In this document: positions 13,750-18,976 of the stretch, piece by piece
Layout of the letters: the number at the start of each line of letters is the position of its first letter
How positions within the stretch are numbered: position 1 is the first letter of the stretch
Assembly: GCA_964436765.1 (NCBI GenBank)
Contig: CAYTEH010000029.1
Location: 1-18,976, forward strand
Length of the DNA: 18,976 nt
From: CAYTEH01 sp964436765
GTDB lineage: Bacteria; Patescibacteriota; Gracilibacteria; Peribacterales; Peribacteraceae
Direction: 5' to 3'
Position numbers and translations under genes: made by a program
The notes under the pieces: model-generated
Database searches by the model: none
What the model saw: the letters and a program-made list of their open reading frames with translations, nothing else
What the model was told of the DNA's origin: nothing

Positions 13750-13780
13750 ATGTCGTCCTTCGACAAGCTCAGGATGACAT
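13750..13780. terminator. Palindromic TCCTTCGACAAGCTCAGGA element
   Basis: The arms ATGTCGTCCT (13750-13759) and AGGATGACAT (13771-13780) form a near-perfect stem followed by GTTTT. The core TCCTTCGACA-GCTCAGGA is the same as the hairpin at 10300-10320, apart from one base. It lies between the plus-strand relic and the convergent RNase H gene, fitting a dispersed repeat that also serves as terminator. Confidence 0.65.
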
Positions 13781-13790
13781 GTTTTGATTC

Positions 13791-14396
13791 TCAATACTCA
13801 ATCTGCATCTGTCCTACTTGCCTGCTTGGCGGTCGATACGATGGAGCGGGGTGATGATCGAGCGCCTTATTCACCAACGCGTCGGCGCGGTAGTTGTCGC
13901 TCCGGGGAATATGCTTGAAGACGATATCGGCGAAGCGGAGGGAGCGTTCTTTGATTTCGTCCACGAACGGCTGGAGGGTCGGCATCTTCACCCGGTATTC
14001 GCCCATCACCTGCTTCACCACGAGCTCGGAATCCAGATGGCAGATGAGGCGGTTGGGTTGGTACCGTTCGGCCAGCTCAAGCCCTTTGATGAGTGCACGG
14101 TACTCGGCGACGTTGTTCGTTTCCACGCCGATGCGCTCGGCGTGCTGCTCGAGTGTGACGCCTTTGGCGGGGTCTTCCAGCACGCACCCGATGGCCGCCT
14201 CGCCGGGGTTGCCGCGCGAGCCGCCGTCCGAAAACAGGTGCAGCGTCCCGCCGATCACCTCGGGCAGGTCCTCCGCGCCGGGAGTGACGTTCGTCATCGC
14301 CTCCTCGAGCGTATCCACCACGAAACGCTCGCGCTCACGCGCGGCGGGGAACATTTCCTTCAGGCGCCGTTCGAGGGAAGCGGGCAGGCGGAGCAT
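13791..14396 (-). CDS. rnhA: Ribonuclease HI with N-terminal RHH-like segment
   Basis: Residues about 50-185 are a type 1 RNase H that cleaves the RNA strand of RNA-DNA hybrids. The catalytic quartet is complete: D57 (FSDGGSRGNPG), E98 (NNVAEYRALIKGLELA), D122 (LDSELVVKQV) and D172 (RADALVNKALD). The form with SDGGSRGNPG resembles the RNase HI-like family of archaea and Gram-positive bacteria. Residues 1-35 read like a ribbon-helix-helix unit (LRLPASLERRLKEMF, then ERERFVVDTLEEAM), an uncommon addition that could help dimerise or bind nucleic acid. The gene starts 25 bases after the upstream minus-strand gene ends, but a TACACT box at 14408 could give it its own promoter. Confidence 0.92.
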   Translation of the reverse strand: MLRLPASLERRLKEMFPAARERERFVVDTLEEAMTNVTPGAEDLPEVIGGTLHLFSDGGSRGNPGEAAIGCVLEDPAKGVTLEQHAERIGVETNNVAEYRALIKGLELAERYQPNRLICHLDSELVVKQVMGEYRVKMPTLQPFVDEIKERSLRFADIVFKHIPRSDNYRADALVNKALDHHPAPSYRPPSRQVGQMQIEY

Positions 14397-14407
14397 GGAT
14401 CGCTGCC

Positions 14408-14413
14408 AGTGTA
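14408..14413 (-). promoter_or_regulatory. Possible -10 box for RNase H gene
   Basis: On the minus strand TGATACACT places TACACT 11 bases before the ATG at 14396, implying a leader of about five nucleotides. This is weaker evidence than at the other genes because read-through from the upstream gene is possible. Confidence 0.3.
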
Positions 14414-14420
14414 TCAGCAG

Positions 14421-15404
14421 TTACATTTTCTGCAGAAAGGACAGATAGCCGTTCGGTTTGCCATCAGGCGAAAAAGTGGCCTTCTTCAGGCGGCTGACTT
14501 CGTCCCACAGCGGAAGATGCACTTTGCACACGTTCCTCTCGCGCTCTTTTTCCGCATGGAGCGCTTCCTGAAAATGCACGCTCACCAGATCGATTTCCGT
14601 ACCGTCCTCCCGGCTGTCCAGGTGATGGCTGAACAGGACATCGCGTGTCAATTTCTCCCGGCTGGCATCGGGAGCCGTCGTGGCGTCCAGAAGATATACA
14701 GCCCTTTTCCCCCCATGCTTGACGCGGAGAACGGTATCGAGCTCCGTAAGAGTCTTGTCATGGTGTTTCAGTTCACAATTGTACTTGGACGTAAAATGAA
14801 TATACCGTCCCGCCTTCAGGCGCATGCCATAGATCGATTCCCTGTTGGGTATGCAATGCCCTCTCCTGCCGTCCAGAAGCCGGATGGAATCGCTTGCTGC
14901 GGCATTGCCGCAGTGGGAGATGAATTTTGCGATGATTTCGAGCAGTAGCTCCGCGCATGCGCCATTGATCAGCTGTTGATACTTCGCAGCCGAGTCCGCC
15001 TTGTTTTTGGCCGTCTCCATCTTGTTCAGATGACGGGCCCACTCGGATTCACCGATGTAATTACGCAGGTAATCCCAATGGCCGTATGTGCGTGCGATAT
15101 GCTCCAAGAAACGGGAAAAGCCCGCCGTCTCGAGCAAGGAGGGGACATCGACATGTTCATTCCGGTGGGGCGGGTTCCGCGTGGAGATCAGCTCGCCCGG
15201 CGCATCAAGCAGCGTATGCATGTGGGGAAATGCGGCCCTCCAGGCATGCAGTGCATCCAGGGGTTCCGGGTTCCGGAGAAGAACACGGATGCCGTCCTTG
15301 TTCCGCTGCAGCATCGCGCCGATTTGTTTCTTGATTTTCGGCAGCTGAAGGAATTTTGACACACTGTCCCTGTCCAGACCGTCGGGGATCAGAAAAGTCT
15401 CCAT
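14421..15404 (-). CDS. Unrecognised soluble protein with PD-(D/E)XK-like pattern
   Basis: Not recognised as a known family. The 327-residue protein has no signal or membrane segment. A helical N-terminal half (10-165) contains GACAELLLEIIAKFIS with E152. It is followed by a basic, strand-rich part. ELDTVLRV (E221, D223) and, after a turn, AVYLLDATTA (D240, T242) are spaced like the two catalytic strands of PD-(D/E)XK nucleases, but the expected (D/E)xK reads DAT, without the lysine. It could therefore be an inactivated nuclease fold or an unrelated protein. The composition is less GC-rich than the neighbours, and the promoter lies in a very AT-rich stretch, which would fit acquisition. The strand and start are supported by a full promoter with TATATT six bases before the ATG. 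Confidence 0.75.
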   Translation of the reverse strand: METFLIPDGLDRDSVSKFLQLPKIKKQIGAMLQRNKDGIRVLLRNPEPLDALHAWRAAFPHMHTLLDAPGELISTRNPPHRNEHVDVPSLLETAGFSRFLEHIARTYGHWDYLRNYIGESEWARHLNKMETAKNKADSAAKYQQLINGACAELLLEIIAKFISHCGNAAASDSIRLLDGRRGHCIPNRESIYGMRLKAGRYIHFTSKYNCELKHHDKTLTELDTVLRVKHGGKRAVYLLDATTAPDASREKLTRDVLFSHHLDSREDGTEIDLVSVHFQEALHAEKERERNVCKVHLPLWDEVSRLKKATFSPDGKPNGYLSFLQKM

Positions 15405-15410
15405 AATGAT

Positions 15411-15438
15411 AATATATCATATTATGTATATTCGACAA
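15411..15438 (-). promoter_or_regulatory. Promoter of the gene at 14421-15404
   Basis: On the minus strand TTGTCG (15433-15438), a 16-base spacer and TATATT (15411-15416) precede the ATG by six bases. It is the clearest two-box leaderless promoter in the window. Confidence 0.65.
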
Positions 15439-15470
15439 TTTTCAGTTTTCCCTCAGACGTTCAAGGAAAA

Positions 15471-16037
15471 CTAGCGACAATCGCAAGTGCCATCACACCC
15501 GCACGCTGCATTCGCCTTATCGCCCGCCGGCAGATCCAGCTTGAACCGTCCTTCCCGGAAGTCGATGGTCGAGCCGCCGATGCGCATCAATGTCATCTCC
15601 GATGCGTAGACCTCGATGCCTTTCACGTCAGTATGTTTGAACGTCTTCTCGTCTTTTGCCGGTTTGGTTTTGAATTCCATGCAGAAGCCGCCGTGCTCAT
15701 CCACGATCACGGCAAGTCCTTTCTCTTTCCGCTTCTCCGTTTTCGCAATGTCCTTGAACGCCTTCGCGGCGGCGGCCGTTACCGTCAACGTGTGCGGACG
15801 CGGAGGCATTTCCTTCAGGACGTCATTGAGGTCCTCCACCAGTGCCTCCAGTTCGTCGTCGCCGAAGCCGTGCAGCACACTGCCCTCTGCGAGTGTTTCC
15901 TGCATGTTCATGGCGCAGCCGGCGCAGTGGATGCCGTACTCGGCCATCACTTTCTCGGCACCCGGGCACAAGGCGACGATGTCGCTCACTCTCATGTGTT
16001 TGGTAACAAGCAATGGTGAGGAAGATTTTTTGATCAT
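15471..16037 (-). CDS. DUF1858 - HesB/IscA fusion, putative Fe-S carrier
   Basis: The 188-residue protein joins two domains. Residues about 12-75 are a DUF1858 (ScdA-N-like) domain: MRVSDIVALCPGAEKVMAEYG followed by HCAGC (C38, C41), a segment often found with hybrid-cluster or iron-sulfur proteins. Residues about 82-187 are an A-type carrier domain: TLTVTAAAAKAF, GGFC with C119, GSTIDF, and the C-terminal CGC (C179, C181) followed by TCDC (C185, C187). The C119...CGC spacing of 60 fits the three-cysteine cluster site of IscA/SufA/HesB, and the two further cysteines are additional. The protein probably holds or transfers an Fe-S cluster or iron. The start at 16037 is chosen over upstream extensions because TATACT lies six bases before it. 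Confidence 0.87.
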   Translation of the reverse strand: MIKKSSSPLLVTKHMRVSDIVALCPGAEKVMAEYGIHCAGCAMNMQETLAEGSVLHGFGDDELEALVEDLNDVLKEMPPRPHTLTVTAAAAKAFKDIAKTEKRKEKGLAVIVDEHGGFCMEFKTKPAKDEKTFKHTDVKGIEVYASEMTLMRIGGSTIDFREGRFKLDLPAGDKANAACGCDGTCDCR

Positions 16038-16043
16038 GTCTGA

Positions 16044-16049
16044 AGTATA
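16044..16049 (-). promoter_or_regulatory. -10 box of leaderless DUF1858-HesB gene
   Basis: On the minus strand a TATACT box ends six bases before the ATG at 16037. No -35 is evident. Confidence 0.6.
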
Positions 16050-16069
16050 GGGATGAGTGATTGGCAGAG

Positions 16070-16167
16070 GGAGTAATGGAGTATCGGAATAATGGAGTAA
16101 TAGGGCAAGGCAAGTATCACAGTTTTTTGGTTCCTCATATTCCAATACTCCAATATTCCATTATTCT
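16070..16167. repeat. Inverted pair of 8-bp repeat arrays (GGARTAWT)
   Basis: The left arm has four units in an exact 8-base register: GGAGTAAT, GGAGTATC, GGAATAAT and GGAGTAAT (16070-16101). The right arm has four units of the reverse complement type: CATATTCC, AATACTCC, AATATTCC and ATTATTCT (16136-16167). About 34 bases with a TTTTTT run lie between. The arms can form a long imperfect hairpin in the divergent spacer, and the final right-arm unit contains the -10 box of the protease gene. Confidence 0.85.
16162..16167 (+). promoter_or_regulatory. -10 box of leaderless S41 protease gene
   Basis: TATTCT ends six bases before the GTG start at 16174. The box is part of the last unit of the 8-bp array. 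Confidence 0.5.
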
Positions 16168-16173
16168 AGTCAC

Positions 16174-17439
16174 GTGTCCCATTGGCTCAAGCGCATCGGC
16201 ATTCCCGTGCTGACGCTCATCATCGGCTGGAACCTGGGTGCCGCGTACGTCCAGCGGGGTTCCATGCAGCGCGTCCCCGTCGCGGGCGGTCCGGTGTCGG
16301 GCAGCGGCACGGTGGCCACCGATCCGGAGCGACAGGTGGATATCAGTCTCCTGTGGCGCGTGTGGGGCTTGCTGCTCAATAACTACATCGATCCGTCCAA
16401 GCTGCAGAGCGAGCCCATGCTCTACGGCGCGGTCAGCGGAATGGTGAATGCGGTGGGCGATCCCTACACCGCGTTCATGACGCCGAAGGAGAACACCGAT
16501 TTCCGCGAAGGCCTCGCAGGCACGCTCAAGGGCATCGGCGCGGAACTGATGATGCGCGACGGGCTCGTGACGGTAGTGACGCCCATCAAGCAGTCGCCGG
16601 CAGAACGCGCGGGGCTCCTTCCGGATGATGTCATCGTGGAGGTGGACGGCGCATCGGTGGAAAGCCAGTCGCTCGGAGAAGTGGTCGGCAGAATCCGCGG
16701 CCCGGAAGGCACGACGGTGATGCTTTCCATCGCGCGACCGGAGGAGACGGACCTGCTCGATTTCACGATCGTGCGGGAGGAAATTCACATTCCGAGCGTC
16801 GAATCGCGCATCATCACCCAGGGCAAGGCGCAGATCGGCTACGTGGCGCTCAATCAGTTCGGCGAAGACAGCGTGCAGGAAGTGCGCAGTGCGCTGCAGG
16901 GGTTCAAAAATGCGCAGCTCGCGGGCATCATTTTCGACGTCCGCCAGAATGGAGGCGGATACCTGGACGGCGCGGTGCAGATAGCATCGCTTTTCCTGAA
17001 GCAAGGGACGGTGGTGACCGTGGAACAGCGCGGCCAGGCACCGGTACGTCACGAGGTCGATGGTCGGCCGATCTTCCCCGATACGCCCCTCGTCGTGCTC
17101 CAGAACCAGGGGTCGGCCAGCGCCTCCGAGATCGTGACCGGGGCGTTGCAGGATAACAAGCGTGCAACCGTCATCGGCATGAAGAGCTTCGGGAAGGGGA
17201 CGGTGCAGGAAGTCATCGACTTGCCAGATGGCAGCAGCCTGCGCGTGACGGTCGCGCGGTGGCTCACCCCGAACGGCAAGGATCTGGGCAAGGAGGGCGT
17301 GCATCCCGATTATGTGGTGGACCGCACGGGTGCGGACATCACTGCCAAGCGCGATCCTCAGTTGGATGCCGCGGTGGCGTGGCTCACGACCGGAACGATT
17401 CCCCCCGAGCTGACCGCCTCCGGCAGCACCCTGCGCTAG
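16174..17439 (+). CDS. S41 family C-terminal processing peptidase
   Basis: The 421-residue protease carries an N-terminal signal anchor (about 8-24) and an interdomain region (55-110). A PDZ domain (about 115-200: GIGAELMMRDGLVTVV, AGLLPDDVIVEVDG) precedes the S41 catalytic domain. Catalytic S316 lies in NQGSASASEI and K341 in SFGKGTVQ; the 25-residue spacing equals that of the Ser-Lys dyad of D1-processing protease. Such enzymes cut proteins near their C-termini outside the membrane and often regulate peptidoglycan hydrolases or mature surface proteins. It lies upstream of a secreted surface protein, which might be a substrate (inference). The start is GTG at 16174, supported by the -10 box six bases upstream and by the anchor beginning immediately. 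Confidence 0.94.
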   Translation: MSHWLKRIGIPVLTLIIGWNLGAAYVQRGSMQRVPVAGGPVSGSGTVATDPERQVDISLLWRVWGLLLNNYIDPSKLQSEPMLYGAVSGMVNAVGDPYTAFMTPKENTDFREGLAGTLKGIGAELMMRDGLVTVVTPIKQSPAERAGLLPDDVIVEVDGASVESQSLGEVVGRIRGPEGTTVMLSIARPEETDLLDFTIVREEIHIPSVESRIITQGKAQIGYVALNQFGEDSVQEVRSALQGFKNAQLAGIIFDVRQNGGGYLDGAVQIASLFLKQGTVVTVEQRGQAPVRHEVDGRPIFPDTPLVVLQNQGSASASEIVTGALQDNKRATVIGMKSFGKGTVQEVIDLPDGSSLRVTVARWLTPNGKDLGKEGVHPDYVVDRTGADITAKRDPQLDAAVAWLTTGTIPPELTASGSTLR

Positions 17440-17536
17440 GAAGTGGGACTCGCTTCTATGAAAATAGAATATTTTTATGTAGTAGCAAGTATTGCCTTCA
17501 GAATCGTATAACATGAGCAAACGCGATTTCTAGGCT

Positions 17537-17556
17537 GTAACAGATGTATCTGTTAC
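17537..17556. promoter_or_regulatory. 20-bp near-perfect palindrome, possible operator
   Basis: GTAACAGAT and ATCTGTTAC are perfect 9-bp arms around a two-base centre. It lies about 90 bases upstream of the promoter of the HTH gene and 100 bases after the protease stop. It could be a regulator-binding site or a transcript-end hairpin; no T-run follows. The rest of the 260-base spacer holds no gene; a weak stem (17440-17456) follows the protease stop. Confidence 0.5.
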
Positions 17557-17621
17557 GAAACATCACGTCAGAAAGGCCTCCGGAAGAAGTGCTGCCCATG
17601 GGGTTGTGCATTGCCCGGATT

Positions 17622-17651
17622 GTTGCAAGTTTTGTTGCAACATGATACAAT
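17622..17651 (+). promoter_or_regulatory. Promoter of HTH-membrane gene with overlapping inverted repeat
   Basis: TTGCAA (17623-17628), a 17-base spacer and TACAAT (17646-17651) with an upstream TG (extended -10 TGATACAAT) form a good promoter. GTTGCAA (17622-17628) and TTGCAAC (17635-17641) form an inverted repeat covering the -35, a natural operator position. The expected leader is about 43 nucleotides, A/C-rich, without Shine-Dalgarno sequence. Confidence 0.6.
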
Positions 17652-17699
17652 TACCTGATTTTTCGCCATCCAGAAAACGAACACGCACACGACACACAC

Positions 17700-18230
17700 A
17701 TGCTACAGCAACCGCTGACCCCCGAACGGCTTCGGCACTTCCTCCAGACCGCGCGTGCGTGCGGGCTGAGCCCGAGGGCCCGGGAGCACCTGCGGTGGCT
17801 GGAGCACTTTGCGGAGAACGGTTGTTCGGTGAGTGTCACATGCAGACATTTCGGTATCCAGCGAATGACGTTCTACCGTGTGTTGCGCCGTTGCGACTTC
17901 ATCAACCCGTTGTCTCTTGAAGACGGACGCCGCGCATCCTTCGTCCAGTCGACCGCCTCCGAGATTGTTTCCGGCACGCCTGCACAGCCTGCGTCGCACA
18001 GCTCCTGTGCGAACCCGGGGCACCAGTGTCTTTTGTGCGGGCTGAAGGCCGTCAATTGGCGGCCCGTGAAGCGGGGGCTGGTGCTGGGGAGCGTGGCGGC
18101 AAATTTCGTGCTCATGCTGATGCTCGGGGCCATGTTGTTTTTGGAGAGCGACAAGGCGCCCACGGCAGTGAAGGCTTCCATCCTCGGACCAGAAAAGCAG
18201 GTGATCTATTCCCTCGTCCCGCTCCCATGA
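17700..18230 (+). CDS. Helix-turn-helix protein with C-terminal membrane anchor
   Basis: The 176-residue protein combines parts rarely seen together. Residues about 28-64 form a helix-turn-helix (LRWLEHFAENG, then SVSVTCRHFGIQRMTFYRVLRR), followed by NPLSLEDGRRAS. Both match the N-terminal DNA-binding part of HTH transposases. No catalytic domain follows. Instead there is a Ser/Ala linker, a small Cys cluster (C103, C110, C113 in CANPGHQCLLCG), a basic stretch, one membrane helix (about 127-148) and a 28-residue tail outside. A domesticated transposase HTH turned into a membrane-tethered regulator is one reading. The alternative is a structural protein with a coincidental HTH. Its stop overlaps the start of the surface protein (ATGA), so the two are translated together. 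Confidence 0.75.
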   Translation: MLQQPLTPERLRHFLQTARACGLSPRAREHLRWLEHFAENGCSVSVTCRHFGIQRMTFYRVLRRCDFINPLSLEDGRRASFVQSTASEIVSGTPAQPASHSSCANPGHQCLLCGLKAVNWRPVKRGLVLGSVAANFVLMLMLGAMLFLESDKAPTAVKASILGPEKQVIYSLVPLP

Positions 18231-18976
18231 CACCGATGAACATTCATCGGCGCTTCCCGGTGCAGGCGATCGCGCGACTGCTGCTCGCGCTCGTGCTCTG
18301 GAGCCTGCTGCCATCGCTGCCGGCGTATGCCGCAACCGGCATCTACAGGCCCATCCACTACCAGGGCAAAGTGGCCCTCAGCAGTGGCACTGCCATTTCG
18401 AACGGCACATATAACATGCGCTTCCGCATCTACGATGCCGCGACGAACGGTACGCAGCTCTGGTCCGAGACCTGGGATTCCACCACCACGCAGGTGACCA
18501 TGACCGGCGGGCTCTTCAGCGTCCAGCTCGGTTCCATCGTCACGATGACGGGCTCCGTCAACTTCAACACCGACAACCTCTATCTCCAGGTTCAGTTCGA
18601 TCCCGGCAACGACAATACGTACGAAGAGACCTTCTCCCCCCGCCGCAGATTCGCGAGCGTTCCGTATGCGCACAACGCCGATACGCTCGACGGTCTCGAT
18701 TCCACTGCGTTCCTGCGCAGGGATACGGCCCAGACGCTCTCGGGCGCGCTGACCGTGCAAAGTACCGGCGTGGGCCTGGTCGTAAAAGGAACCGCGTCCG
18801 GGGCAGAACTCTTCGCATCCTCCAGACTCTCCACCTCCGGCTCCCTCATCGTACAGGGCACCACTCGCCTCAAGAGTTACACCTCCTGCGGACTTATTAC
18901 GACCGACAGCAGCGGCAACCTTGGTTGCGGGACCGCGCTTGCTACCTCCACCGGCGCTCTCCAGACCGGCTTCGAT
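18227..18976 (+). CDS. Large secreted surface protein, N-terminal part
   Basis: The frame starts at the ATG of the ATGA overlap and is open for 250 codons to the window end. A second ATG at 18236 is an alternative start. A basic N-terminus and hydrophobic stretch (about 15-33) end in LPAYA-A, a clear signal peptidase I site near residue 35. A strand-rich domain follows: YRPIHYQGKVA, TYNMRFRIYD, LWSETWDS, GGLFSVQLGS, LYLQVQFDPG, RFASVPYAHN. Then comes the fibre-like segment ADTLDGLDSTAFLRRDTAQTL and the onset of Ser/Thr/Gly-rich repeats with a cysteine pair (C221, C234). This pattern resembles long fibrous or adhesive proteins with tail-fibre-like repeats, some ending in a self-cleaving chaperone domain; that end is not visible. 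The function is probably surface display or attachment (inference). Confidence 0.82.
   Translation, partial: MTPMNIHRRFPVQAIARLLLALVLWSLLPSLPAYAATGIYRPIHYQGKVALSSGTAISNGTYNMRFRIYDAATNGTQLWSETWDSTTTQVTMTGGLFSVQLGSIVTMTGSVNFNTDNLYLQVQFDPGNDNTYEETFSPRRRFASVPYAHNADTLDGLDSTAFLRRDTAQTLSGALTVQSTGVGLVVKGTASGAELFASSRLSTSGSLIVQGTTRLKSYTSCGLITTDSSGNLGCGTALATSTGALQTGFD

Noticed and set aside
16135..17520. 461-residue minus-strand open frame opposite the S41 protease
   Set aside because: The plus strand encodes a full PDZ-S41 protease with catalytic dyad; the antisense frame is compositionally artefactual.
7178..18230. TGA read as glycine (Gracilibacteria-type code)
   Set aside because: TGA ends several genes at the expected family length (pilin, TPR protein, ftsX, vanW-like gene).

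Overview
The window is GC-rich bacterial chromosome from a metagenome-type assembly: it contains a 100-N scaffold gap at 3556-3655. The partial 16S rRNA, a Patescibacteria-type T4SS pilin, a VanW/G5-like wall protein, a class A PBP with C-terminal Ig-like modules, and compact genes that mostly carry their own promoter all suggest the Candidate Phyla Radiation, most likely Peregrinibacteria/Peribacteria. That placement is an inference. TGA is used as a stop codon (e.g. pilin, TPR gene, ftsX, vanW-like gene), so Gracilibacteria-type recoding is excluded.

Layout. (1) 1-592: the 5' end of a 16S rRNA gene on the minus strand, its structured leader and a candidate rRNA promoter. (2) 795-3711: rpsF-rpsR, an orphan Arg/Gln/Met-rich protein behind the best consensus promoter of the window, and yebC interrupted by the gap. 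(3) 3823-9427: cell envelope genes, namely a bifunctional PBP (minus), then pilin, a TPR protein and ftsX (plus). (4) 9592-11710: recO and a convergent VanW-domain secreted protein, separated by a nested palindromic element that forms the last codons of recO. (5) 11782-13744: a disturbed region with an APH-type kinase whose C-terminus runs antisense through a transposase remnant, a small two-helix membrane protein, a PilZ-domain protein and an ORF relic. (6) 13791-16037 (minus): RNase HI with an N-terminal ribbon-helix-helix-like segment, an unrecognised protein with a degenerate PD-(D/E)XK-like pattern, and a DUF1858-HesB/IscA fusion. (7) 16174-18976 (plus): an S41 processing protease, a membrane-anchored HTH protein, and the start of a large secreted surface protein translationally coupled to it.

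Two window-wide patterns stand out. First, ten starts on both strands have a TATNNT-like -10 box 6-8 bases upstream and no Shine-Dalgarno sequence, pointing to leaderless transcription as the default; this also fixes several start codons. Second, several intergenic spacers hold short arrays of degenerate 8-bp or 6-bp repeats. Each array has its own unit sequence, often begins right after a stop codon, and some are arranged as inverted arms. No CRISPR array, tRNA or complete insertion sequence was seen. No complete new multi-gene system is demonstrable; the HTH-membrane protein/surface protein pair and the mosaic region at 12520-13744 are the best leads.
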